Source: Bacteroidales bacterium (lineage in GTDB: Bacteria > Bacteroidota > Bacteroidia > Bacteroidales > P3). Taken from it: a DNA stretch of 17,633 nt. Positions 1 through 6,889 of the stretch are shown piece by piece. A model generated the notes under the pieces. The model did not search any database and was not told the origin of the DNA. It worked only from the letters and a program-made list of their open reading frames with translations. The DNA lies in the NCBI GenBank assembly GCA_016281475.1, contig JAEEIS010000161.1, positions 1 to 17,633 on the forward strand, given 5' to 3'. The position numbers and the translations under genes are program-made. Position 1 is the first letter of the stretch. Every line of letters starts with the position of its first letter.

Positions 1-420
1 GACTGTTGAACCATGATTGATTTGACCGCAAGCCTCGATTATGGGATGCCCACCATTGACATCCGTATTACAGAGGTAGTCAATAAACTCAAAAGCCTGA
101 TGGTTTTGAACAATACCATAATCCTTACCGACTACGCCCAGTGTTTCATCGTCGCGAGTGTTCACTGTCGCTTGATGGCTTTTGACAACCATTCTAGATA
201 GAGCCGACAGCGTAATGTCCTTTGGCAGCCGCCCAGTCGTTAGTAACGAGCCCAACACATGGTCAGGCATCCGCATCAAGGGTTGTTTCTCTACCAAGAA
301 ATCTCCCTGAATAGTCTCCAAGGCTTCTCTGACAGTGACTGGCTCATCAAATGTTGTGAATCCCGGCACTCCGTCCCATGCCTTTCTCGGTTCTGTGGGT
401 GAAATGAGTTCTTTTTCCAT
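1..420 (-). CDS. DUF932 / TIGR03299-like phage-plasmid protein, 5' part (C-terminus beyond left edge)
   Basis: The minus strand is open for exactly 140 codons from the ATG at 418-420 to the window edge, so the gene is cut and its C-terminus is not visible. The N-terminus begins MEKELISPTEPRKAW. Around residues 105-125 it reads LGVVGKDYGIVQNHQAFEFID, close to the signature of the DUF932 family (phage/plasmid-like protein TIGR03299), usually about 300-400 aa and found on phages, plasmids and islands. The biochemical role of that family is not established. A Bacteroidetes-type promoter (-7 box 454-461) and a 23-bp inverted repeat (469-491) lie upstream, so the gene is probably repressible. The first 25 codons and the promoter are duplicated at 2276-2422. 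Family call fairly confident, function unknown. Confidence 0.75.
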   Translation of the reverse strand, partial: MEKELISPTEPRKAWDGVPGFTTFDEPVTVREALETIQGDFLVEKQPLMRMPDHVLGSLLTTGRLPKDITLSALSRMVVKSHQATVNTRDDETLGVVGKDYGIVQNHQAFEFIDYLCNTDVNGGHPIIEACGQINHGSTV

Positions 421-491
421 ATTCCTGCATTTTTTTAAGTCTATTTCAAAATGCAAAAATACAACAAAGGTGTGCCACATCGTGACACACC
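344..491. repeat. Direct repeat, left copy (DUF932 promoter plus first 25 codons)
   Basis: This segment recurs at 2276-2422 in the same orientation, offset 1932 bp. In the coding part (344-420) I count 3 mismatches in 77 positions; the leader differs by a few bases and one indel, and the operator is identical. Homology stops sharply inside the coding region. The two copies bracket the Mrr-like gene and the gene-fragment scar. Confidence 0.85.
454..491 (-). promoter_or_regulatory. Promoter of the DUF932 gene with 23-bp inverted-repeat operator (copy 1)
   Basis: On the minus strand a TATTTTTG -7 box (454-461) is followed by CA. Seven nt upstream of it lies an imperfect 23-bp palindrome (469-491): half-sites GGTGTGCCAC and GTGACACACC around a 3-bp centre, one mismatched pair. 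The palindrome covers the expected -33 region. Copies in the same geometry are at 2400-2422 and 9077-9099. Inference: a repressor-binding site; the regulator is not visible. Confidence 0.7.
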
Positions 492-662
492 TTTATATAA
501 TTTGGAAAAAACATCTCTAAAGAGTAGAAATCGTGTAAACTTGTCTCATCTTTGACCTTGTAAAATGTCAGCGATGGCCTACGGATAATATGTCTTCTAT
601 TTAAAACACATTGGTGGATTGTTTTTACTGCACTATTACTATGAAACAATCACCCCTCAAGT
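492..662. other. Intergenic segment between the operator and the Mrr-like gene
   Basis: AT-rich, with no convincing gene. An inverted repeat GATTGTTT / AAACAATC (617-624 and 644-651) with a 19-nt loop lies just beyond the stop of the Mrr-like gene on the minus strand. It may end that transcript, but the long loop and missing clear U-tract make it a weak terminator. The 67-codon minus-strand reading frame here overlaps the duplicated operator and promoter and is probably not a gene. Confidence 0.35.
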
Positions 663-1694
663 TTAAAAATTCAGACCTTCTAATCCTGCATCTAGAATCA
701 TTTTTGCAAACTCTATTCCATCTATTAATCGAACCCCCTCAGTCTCTGCAAGTTTTTTTGCTTCAACGCTATATTCTTTACAAGAAGAGATAACCCACAT
801 TTGGGTATGATAATCACCATAATTATGGTTTGCTCTATAAGCTTTTATTTGTTGAACAGCCCAGTCATCAGTTGTTCCTTCATGTTTCTTAACTTGAACC
901 ATTATCGCTGTTTTAATGCTATCAAAATAGCCAACCCGATCCGCATCACCATCTTCTGTGGCAGATTCATTTTTTCTTGGTTTATAGATTCTCGCACCAA
1001 GAGATTCTAGATACCATTCAACTAAATTTTCAAACTTGATATCATTGGTAAGTTTTTCTATTAGACTTAGCAGTTTTGGTGCAGCTTCTTCAACAATCTG
1101 TTCTTTCAGGTTGATAGGTTTTCCTTCTGCAAATGCTTTTCTAGCTTTTTCTACAGATTCTCTCAGGTCTGAAATATTAGCATTCGTCTGCCTGATTTTC
1201 ATTCTTGAGTATAAGTCTTGTTCTGCATACCCTTCACGAGGAATATTAAGTAAAACGGGAGTTACTTTCCTATAGAATCCAAGATCCACATAACCCCCAT
1301 CTGCATTATGGAAATAGCCATCCTCCTGCAATTGAGCAAAATTCCCGTTCCAGTTCTTTAGCAAGGAAGCGTCTATTGATTGATTCGTCAAAACCATATC
1401 ATCTGCTATCTCAAATAGACTGAACTCATTCCATGTGGGGACAAGCACGATATCGTCTTTTTGCATTTCATTAATGAAACGAAACAAATTCCATCTATTC
1501 CGAGGTAGTCCATATCCCGCGTTCTGCATCGCCTCATCTAGATATTCTGCTCCGTGTTCCCTAATATTTTTTACAAACACATCCTCGGAAAAATCGCTCC
1601 ATCCAATGGATAAATAACGGTTATTGAACAATAGTGGATGAGCAAATTCCAATGCTCCATCACCGCCTGTAATTCTGTGTAGCCAGTAATTCAT
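663..1694 (-). CDS. Mrr-like restriction endonuclease with PUA/EVE-like N-terminal domain
   Basis: 343 aa, ATG start at 1694. Residues 1 to about 150 begin MNYWLHRITGG and resemble the EVE/PUA-like modified-base readers used by type IV restriction enzymes; the McrB-like protein in this window also starts MNYW. Residues 150-215 form a charged linker. Residues about 216-335 look like an Mrr-type PD-(D/E)xK nuclease: E222 in FENLVEW, GARIYKP, then D252 in DGDADR and the Q267-V-K269 pair in IMVQVKKH. The QxK form is typical of Mrr enzymes. Expected role: sensing modified DNA and cutting it with Mg2+ in the cytoplasm. The 68 bp upstream have no clear -7 box, so expression may depend on the promoter at 2385-2422, reading through the gene fragments. 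Codon use is AT-rich like the island. Nuclease call good, substrate unknown. Confidence 0.78.
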   Translation of the reverse strand: MNYWLHRITGGDGALEFAHPLLFNNRYLSIGWSDFSEDVFVKNIREHGAEYLDEAMQNAGYGLPRNRWNLFRFINEMQKDDIVLVPTWNEFSLFEIADDMVLTNQSIDASLLKNWNGNFAQLQEDGYFHNADGGYVDLGFYRKVTPVLLNIPREGYAEQDLYSRMKIRQTNANISDLRESVEKARKAFAEGKPINLKEQIVEEAAPKLLSLIEKLTNDIKFENLVEWYLESLGARIYKPRKNESATEDGDADRVGYFDSIKTAIMVQVKKHEGTTDDWAVQQIKAYRANHNYGDYHTQMWVISSCKEYSVEAKKLAETEGVRLIDGIEFAKMILDAGLEGLNF

Positions 1695-1762
1695 AATAAT
1701 AATTGTTTCTTATTTGCTTATATTTGTATATAATTAAATTTGTATTTTATACAACATATCTC

Positions 1763-2078
1763 TTATTTCTTGAACAATTCAAGTAGCGTTGCTGCGTAAC
1801 CAGCATCATATCTCGATATTGTTCGACGATATACACCGCCAGGATTACCCACCCCATCTGGCACGTATGCAATGGGCTCTACTATTATATTTGAACAAAG
1901 ATCTGCACCATCACCACGTCCATTGTATATGTCGTATTTCATTACGTCGTCATTGTTAACGGGTTTAACCTGCTCTTGCTGACCGAAAATGTGTATGATT
2001 TCTTTTCGTTCGTTGTAATCAAAGATACGCCAACCTAATGGCCTGAATGCTCCAATGTAGCCATATCCACCACGACGG
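1763..2078 (-). pseudogene. Fragment: EVE/PUA-like C-terminal domain, paralogue of the end of the 5707-6867 protein
   Basis: The frame carries RRGGYGYIGAFRPLGWRIFDY and ends YRRTISRYDAGYAATLLELFKK. It is co-linear with the last ~110 residues of the membrane protein at 5707-6867 (RRGGCGYVGAFRPKGWRIFEY ... YRRTISRYDAGYAVTLMKLL). The open frame continues upstream to a TTG codon at 2147-2149, but that stretch is the out-of-frame shadow of a DUF262-like N-terminus, so no proper start exists for this domain. The TM and linker regions of the paralogue are absent. I read this as the 3' remnant of a second accessory gene, left by recombination at about 2078. Translation as a small free domain from an unusual start cannot be excluded. 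Confidence 0.65.
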
Positions 2079-2192
2079 ATCGTTCCATTGACGTACTCCC
2101 CAAGCGTATCCTCTCTGGTAATCAGGGATGCGAAAAACTTTTGTTGCAAAAACTTGAGCCAGTCTCAAGTCATTAGTTTCATTATTTGCCAT
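2079..2192 (-). pseudogene. Fragment: N-terminus of a DUF262 (GmrSD/ParB-like) protein
   Basis: From the ATG at 2192 the frame gives 38 residues including FRIPDYQRGYAWGVRQWND, the hallmark start of DUF262/GmrS-type proteins (IPxYQRxYxW), which are NTP-dependent ParB-fold nucleases of type IV restriction. After codon 38 the similarity ends: the frame runs 19 more codons, rich in Trp, to a stop at 2019-2021, while a different frame takes up the EVE-like domain. The junction is therefore an out-of-frame fusion of two unrelated gene pieces. The fragment starts 16 bp after the truncated DUF932 duplicate. It lacks every catalytic element beyond this N-terminal motif and should be inactive. Confidence 0.7.
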
Positions 2193-2208
2193 ATATGTAA
2201 GTATTAGT

Positions 2209-2352
2209 TTACATTTTTAATACTCTAGCTATTAATTCGGCTACTTTCGACATTACTATCTCATCGGATGTGCCATCATCAAATGTTGTGAATCCTGGCA
2301 CTCCGTCCCATGCCTTTCTCGGTTCTGTTGGTGAAATGATTTCTTTTTCCAT
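2209..2352 (-). pseudogene. Truncated duplicate of the DUF932 gene (47 codons)
   Basis: Starts at the ATG at 2350-2352 with MEKEIISPTEPRKAW, matching the gene at 1-420 through GFTTFD (25 residues, one substitution, L5I). It then diverges into about 22 unrelated residues ending ELIARVLKM and a stop at 2209-2211. The tail could be the C-terminus of another lost protein or random read-through. The promoter and operator upstream are intact, so a 47-aa peptide may still be made, with the fragments and Mrr-like gene downstream on the same transcript. Confidence 0.7.
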
Positions 2353-2422
2353 ATTCTTGCATTTTATATGTCTCTTTCAAAATGCAAAAATACAACAAAG
2401 GTGTGCCACATCGTGACACACC
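2276..2422. repeat. Direct repeat, right copy (DUF932 promoter plus first 25 codons)
   Basis: Second copy of the 344-491 segment, same orientation, offset 1932 bp. Similarity is lost on one side inside codon 26 of the duplicated gene and on the other side just past the operator. Recombination between the two copies would excise a circle of about 1.9 kb carrying the Mrr-like gene and the fragments. Confidence 0.85.
2385..2422 (-). promoter_or_regulatory. Promoter with 23-bp inverted-repeat operator (copy 2)
   Basis: Minus-strand TATTTTTG box at 2385-2392 and operator at 2400-2422, again separated by exactly 7 nt. The operator sequence is identical to copy 1. It drives the truncated DUF932 duplicate and may be the only recognisable promoter for the Mrr-like gene at 663-1694. 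Confidence 0.65.
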
Positions 2423-2423
2423 A

Positions 2424-2549
2424 TTATTTTGTTGGGGAATCTTGTCTCCATAGAAATTTTTTTTGCTCTTGACATATCGCTAACCGTACACGCGCTTCAT
2501 CTTCTCGCAACGCGAGAGGACTTCCGTATAATGGTCTCATCAGCGACAT
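2424..2549 (-). other. Possible small ORF or gene fragment, in frame with the end of McrC
   Basis: A 41-codon frame starts at the ATG at 2549 and stops at 2424-2426, touching operator copy 2. It contains MRPLYGSPLALREDEARVR, which looks protein-like rather than random. It is in the same frame as mcrC, separated only by the mcrC TAA and four sense codons. I do not recognise it. It may be a piece of another gene left at the recombination boundary, or a downstream extension cut off by a stop. Low confidence that it is expressed. Confidence 0.25.
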
Positions 2550-2561
2550 ACTAGAGCATAA

Positions 2562-3935
2562 TTAATGTTGAATCTGCATAATGTAGTTAGACATATTGTC
2601 TTCCGATTTTTTGATTTCTTCTATAAATAGCTTAAAACTATCTGGAGATTGAGGCACATGAAATGGCATTAGATGGATATAACCATTGTACCCTTTCAAT
2701 TGATGTTTTCTATATTCAGACTTTTTCTCGTCAGGATATGCATAACCACCGTTTTGCGCCTTCATACAATACATATAAGATACAACTTGATATAAGTCTT
2801 CCCTACCAACACCACTATTCAAGTGCTTATATTTTGCATCAACAATAAAGTTGTCTTTATAGAAATCAGGATATAATGTTTGAGAATAAGCCGTTACCTC
2901 CTTATCATTGTCAGCCTCCTCAAACATCGGAAGCCCGCCTTCCCCCTTTTTGTTATCAGGGTGGCTAAAACCATATTTCTCCAATATAGTGTTTAAATAG
3001 GCCTCCCAAAGCCATGCTCCATCAAATAATACACCATGAATTTTATTTTTTTCTTTTCCATATTTTAGAGTGTCATGTCTCAAAATATGGATACACAATT
3101 GTTGCAAATCCGTATATGCTGTATAATAAGGGTGGACTTTGGGTCGTCGATTTGCATTTAGCACTTGCATGCAATCCCTTTGGCTATATGTTGGCGTGGC
3201 TTGTATTATTTGATTTACATACCCAATTGTATCACTATCCTTACTCAAGATATTTAATCCCAAAGGATGACGCTTTATATATTCAACTGTATGTCGAATC
3301 AGTTGTGTCATGGAGTTGTCCGAGCTGCGCTCATGTGTAGTGTAACTAACCGATCCTTTAAATGGTATATCGGAACGAATAAACCGATTAATATCAATAG
3401 CACCTTTGACTTTTGCATCATCATAGTATCGTGTTTGATATTCCCTGTATAATCCTTGTGACATTGCTTTTTTTAGCATCATTGGGAACAGAAACAAAAG
3501 GAAATCTAACACTTTGTCATCGTTACTACTGGTATGTTCCAAACTAAATACGTTAACTGAAAAAACCTTTTGCAATAGATAGTACAAAAAGAAATCTTGA
3601 GCCCGGTCATCTACAATTCCACATTCTTTCTTGTGCGTAAAACGAGAGTGGATACTTATAGAGGTATCATTAATGCCAACAAATCCCATCAAATTACCGG
3701 TACAAGCCTTTACTGACACACATTTTCCTTCCTCAAATATAGCATCTTTTAATGTTAAAATGGACAAATCTCCAGCATCATCTTTCAAATCTGAAAATGA
3801 ATGAGGAAAAACAAGCAAATCCGGAGCATCCTTCAATCTGCCAATACTGGCAATTTGTAGGACATCCGGAATGCTGCTTTTCATTATTGGCGTCCCTTCA
3901 TAATTATTGTCTGTCAGATGAATAACATTAGGCAT
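2562..3935 (-). CDS. mcrC: McrC-type nuclease subunit of a McrBC restriction system
   Basis: 457 aa, within the usual range for the longer McrC/LlaJI-like proteins. Residues ~25-230 match the N-terminal region that in this family contacts the McrB hexamer, with ISIHSRF and the basic KVKGAIDINRFI segment. Residues ~300-400 hold the PD-(D/E)xK nuclease: E311 in WLWEAYL, P356-D357 in LYPDFYKDN and D366-A-K368 in IVDAKYKH, so all catalytic residues are present. The family stimulates the McrB GTPase and cuts DNA carrying modified cytosine in the cytoplasm. The start overlaps the end of mcrB by 8 bp, which implies coupled translation. Downstream is the duplicated operator region. Codon use is AT-rich like mcrB. 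The family call is strong; the modification recognised is unknown. Confidence 0.88.
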   Translation of the reverse strand: MPNVIHLTDNNYEGTPIMKSSIPDVLQIASIGRLKDAPDLLVFPHSFSDLKDDAGDLSILTLKDAIFEEGKCVSVKACTGNLMGFVGINDTSISIHSRFTHKKECGIVDDRAQDFFLYYLLQKVFSVNVFSLEHTSSNDDKVLDFLLFLFPMMLKKAMSQGLYREYQTRYYDDAKVKGAIDINRFIRSDIPFKGSVSYTTHERSSDNSMTQLIRHTVEYIKRHPLGLNILSKDSDTIGYVNQIIQATPTYSQRDCMQVLNANRRPKVHPYYTAYTDLQQLCIHILRHDTLKYGKEKNKIHGVLFDGAWLWEAYLNTILEKYGFSHPDNKKGEGGLPMFEEADNDKEVTAYSQTLYPDFYKDNFIVDAKYKHLNSGVGREDLYQVVSYMYCMKAQNGGYAYPDEKKSEYRKHQLKGYNGYIHLMPFHVPQSPDSFKLFIEEIKKSEDNMSNYIMQIQH

Positions 3936-5682
3936 TATCTTTCACTTTTTCGGGTTTGCCATCTTTTATCTCATATCTGTCTTCCAAATTATAAGCTCGA
4001 TGTAATGTATTCAAATCCTTCTTTTCATTGGGTAGTCCTCGCAAGTATTCAAATAGCAATCCATGCAAATGATTGTCCCATAGCATCTTCCATGAGCTGT
4101 CGTCAATAGTTCCATCTTCTGTTAAATAGTTCTCCAGTTTAAGATAATATGCGGCACCAATCTGATAAGCTGTCGATAGGCTTTGTATAGTCAGAATTGC
4201 AAGGTTTAAATTCCTCATACGTTGCTCTATAACAGGATAAAGTTGTGCTAGTTTCGAGTTTTCTTTTATCATATCCATACGGTCTTCGGCACATATTTCC
4301 TTAAACGCAAAACGTCTTCTCATCGCGAAATCCATACTTTCTACACTACGGTCAATATCGTTCATTGTTCCAATGATATATACATTCTCAGGAACAAAAA
4401 AGTGTCCACAATTGCTAGAATCTTCTATTTTCAACGCTATATCAAATTCGTTAGGTGAGGTTTGCATGTTGGCGTATTGCGTCCTTACAGCGCCATCCAT
4501 TCCTCTGTATCCTGGATCTATTGAGAAAAACAACTCTCCAAATATTTTTGAGATGTCCCCTCTATTGATTTCGTCAATAATAAAGACGAATTTCTTGTCA
4601 TTAACACTATGTTGTCCTGCAGAATACTCAACCAATCCCATGTTTTTCTTCAAGTATTCAATGATGGCTTTTCTGTAATTGTCATGTCCACCGCTTGGCA
4701 CTCCTTTAAAATCACGATAAATATTGTATAATTGTTCTTTCGTAAAAAATTTAGAGTGTCCCCTGACTTTTTCAATTTCTCCACTTGCATTTTTATCCGA
4801 ATACAACCGCTCCGTTAATCCCGTTCCGTATTCATTCAATTCAATTCGAATGTTTCTTGCACCAGTTAATAATGGGATTTCGATGAATGGATTTACATCT
4901 AAGTAGCTTATCAATTTATCCCAAACCTCATCAAAATTATCCGAACCCTTTGCAAAACTGGATTTCAATGCCCTTTCACAGAATGCCTTAAGCACCCCAT
5001 CCCTTCGTTCAAACCCAACGTTTCCATTTTCGTCTTGAATCGGACGCAAACCCTCAACAAAGTCTGTGTAATCATAACTCGGATGAAACTGGACAAAGCC
5101 ACACTGCTCTTCCATTCTTTTCTTTTCGTCATCCAAAGCCGCTTTTTCATTGTATTCTTTTCCGAGTATTATTTGGGCTGCTATTTGTTTGGCAAGATAG
5201 GTTTTACCTGTACCAGGGGCACCAGTAAGAATAAGATTGTGATTCGCCTCTAAAAATTTTACTATTTTATTCATATTGTTCCTATTTTCAATTCTATAGA
5301 TCCAATTCATGATTGACTTGTACGTTCCAGTACTCGGATTAATACATTTTTCCAATGTCTTTCTTGATGTTACAGAATAATTATATTGGTCATTATACCA
5401 ATCAAGTACTTTTACTTTTCTTCGTTTTTGAAACCATAATAAATCATCAACATCTTCGTCTTTTTTATAGTAATCACTCTCCACCTGTACTAATGCCACA
5501 AGACTTCCGCCATGTTTAATCATTACATAATCACCAATTTGCATTACGTTTTCAAAGTTTGGCTGTTGCTTTGCAGCCTCATCCCAATCACCCAAACCGA
5601 TAACACTATGCTTTTTTAACAACTCAACTTCTCTATTCCAAGTTAAGTCATTTGGATGTAATTGCATATTCCAATAGTTCAT
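3928..5682 (-). CDS. mcrB: McrB-type AAA+ GTPase with EVE/PUA-like N-terminal domain
   Basis: 584 aa. Residues 1-~95 (MNYWNMQLHPN ... IGDYVMIKHGG ... LVALVQVES) look like an EVE/PUA-like DNA reader, in place of the DUF3578 domain of E. coli McrB. The AAA+ motor follows: Walker A GAPGTGKT at 154-161, the McrB-specific FHPSYDYTDFVEGLRP near 199-214, Walker B FIIDEINRG at 367-375, the signature TMNDIDRS at 439-446 and the arginines RRRF at 455-458. The family forms hexamers that hydrolyse GTP and move DNA to activate McrC. The gene lies 24 bp after the membrane EVE-like protein and overlaps mcrC by 8 bp, inside a four-gene operon. Motor motifs are intact, so it should be active. Confidence 0.9.
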   Translation of the reverse strand: MNYWNMQLHPNDLTWNREVELLKKHSVIGLGDWDEAAKQQPNFENVMQIGDYVMIKHGGSLVALVQVESDYYKKDEDVDDLLWFQKRRKVKVLDWYNDQYNYSVTSRKTLEKCINPSTGTYKSIMNWIYRIENRNNMNKIVKFLEANHNLILTGAPGTGKTYLAKQIAAQIILGKEYNEKAALDDEKKRMEEQCGFVQFHPSYDYTDFVEGLRPIQDENGNVGFERRDGVLKAFCERALKSSFAKGSDNFDEVWDKLISYLDVNPFIEIPLLTGARNIRIELNEYGTGLTERLYSDKNASGEIEKVRGHSKFFTKEQLYNIYRDFKGVPSGGHDNYRKAIIEYLKKNMGLVEYSAGQHSVNDKKFVFIIDEINRGDISKIFGELFFSIDPGYRGMDGAVRTQYANMQTSPNEFDIALKIEDSSNCGHFFVPENVYIIGTMNDIDRSVESMDFAMRRRFAFKEICAEDRMDMIKENSKLAQLYPVIEQRMRNLNLAILTIQSLSTAYQIGAAYYLKLENYLTEDGTIDDSSWKMLWDNHLHGLLFEYLRGLPNEKKDLNTLHRAYNLEDRYEIKDGKPEKVKDNA

Positions 5683-5706
5683 ATGGCTATGTATTTTTCA
5701 AATAGA

Positions 5707-6867
5707 TTATTTCAACTTCTTTTCTTCAAGCAGTTTCATCAATGTCACCGCATAACCAGCATCGTAGCGCGAGATAGTGCGACGGTAAACAGGGTTGGGG
5801 TTTCCTACTCCTTCCGGTATGTAAACGATTGGTTCTACTATTAAGTTTGAGCAAAAGTCTGCTTTGTCCTTTATACCTCCGTAGATGTCACGTTCTGTGA
5901 CATCAGAATTAATTGATGTCTCATCCTTAACTATTACTTCATTCTCTCCAAACCGGTGAATTGTTTCATAGAGCTTTCTATTATCATCGTACTCAAAAAT
6001 TCGCCATCCTTTTGGGCGAAATGCACCAACATAGCCACATCCTCCACGACGGAAAAGAAATACAACGTCTTTTTCTCTAACTTGTTTGACTAAATTGGTA
6101 CGCCAAGATTCTTCATATTCAATTAGTGACAGCTCGTTTATTCCATCGTCAAGAGCTTTTATTTGTTCGTCACCCAACATGGCAAAATGCCAAGCTTGAT
6201 TATAATTGATTTTACTCAATGAGGCTGTAGGTTTATTCTCACAATGTTCGACACGGGTACTTTGTGTTGTTGATTCTGTTTCTATTTGTTTTATTTGAAC
6301 TGTGGGTACGTCTTCTTTCGGAATATATTTATCTATTTCTCGCCAGAGTATTTCTATATCATTTTGGTTGAAAGAGACTCTTTTAGTATCTTTATCTATT
6401 TGAGTGTTATCGAGACAACTCTTAATTATTTCCGTTAATTCTGAGAATAGCTTAATTTTGTTTACATTTGAAGGCTTTGGTGGTAATTTGCTAAAAATGT
6501 CTATTAGTTTATCTATGTCAGATTTGGAAATAAAGAATATCACTTTGTTGAAAAGCAAATCACGGACTCCCTCAATATCTAGATAATCGGTTTTTGTCTT
6601 TGACCATAGCTCCTTAGAAAACTCAGAAAAAGCATCTAATTTGTTTTGGTACATGTGGATGTTTTTTTCTTTTTCCTCTTCTGATTTTTGTTTGTTATCC
6701 AACAAAGAATTGGTAATCCATGCCGTAACACCTGCACCGAGAAAGGCACTTGCAATAATTGCTAATAACTGAGGCCAAAAATCAGGAATATGGAATATGA
6801 AGAAGCAAATTGCTAACAATGCAGCAAGAATTCCAACACCTAATGAAATGTGAAATACTTTTTTCAT
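5707..6867 (-). CDS. Two-TM membrane protein with coiled linker and C-terminal EVE/PUA-like domain
   Basis: 386 aa from an ATG at 6867. Two hydrophobic helices lie at residues ~4-26 (ISLGVGILAALLAICFFIF) and ~30-55 (LLAIIASAFLGAGVTAWI). A strongly charged stretch, probably coiled coil, follows (residues ~58-90, KQKSEEEKEKN), and a helical region runs to about 190. A PUA/EVE-like domain spans ~225-383: WRTNLVKQVREKDVVFLF, RRGGCGYVGAFRPKGW, then YRRTISRYDAGYA. The topology suggests a cytoplasmic domain tethered to the inner membrane. It sits 22 bp after the Asp-box gene and 24 bp before mcrB, so it is co-transcribed with McrBC. A degenerate copy of its last domain lies at 1763-2078. Plausible roles are anchoring the McrBC complex or sensing injected DNA; both are inference. 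The EVE label rests on motif resemblance only. Confidence 0.65.
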   Translation of the reverse strand: MKKVFHISLGVGILAALLAICFFIFHIPDFWPQLLAIIASAFLGAGVTAWITNSLLDNKQKSEEEKEKNIHMYQNKLDAFSEFSKELWSKTKTDYLDIEGVRDLLFNKVIFFISKSDIDKLIDIFSKLPPKPSNVNKIKLFSELTEIIKSCLDNTQIDKDTKRVSFNQNDIEILWREIDKYIPKEDVPTVQIKQIETESTTQSTRVEHCENKPTASLSKINYNQAWHFAMLGDEQIKALDDGINELSLIEYEESWRTNLVKQVREKDVVFLFRRGGCGYVGAFRPKGWRIFEYDDNRKLYETIHRFGENEVIVKDETSINSDVTERDIYGGIKDKADFCSNLIVEPIVYIPEGVGNPNPVYRRTISRYDAGYAVTLMKLLEEKKLK

Positions 6868-6889
6868 ATCAATATAATTTTTTTTGTGT

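Noticed and set aside
446..649. Minus-strand 67-codon frame upstream of the DUF932 gene
   Set aside because: It overlaps the operator and promoter, has no recognisable motif and its end is inside the duplicated leader.
1763..2149. Intact 128-aa gene starting at 2149
   Set aside because: The start is a TTG inside the DUF262 fragment, and its first ~24 residues are an out-of-frame translation of that fragment; only the EVE-like part is meaningful.
2490..2525. TCTCGC/GCGAGA inverted repeat as a terminator for mcrC
   Set aside because: A 6-bp stem with a 3-nt loop without a U-tract, lying inside a protein-like frame; too weak to call.
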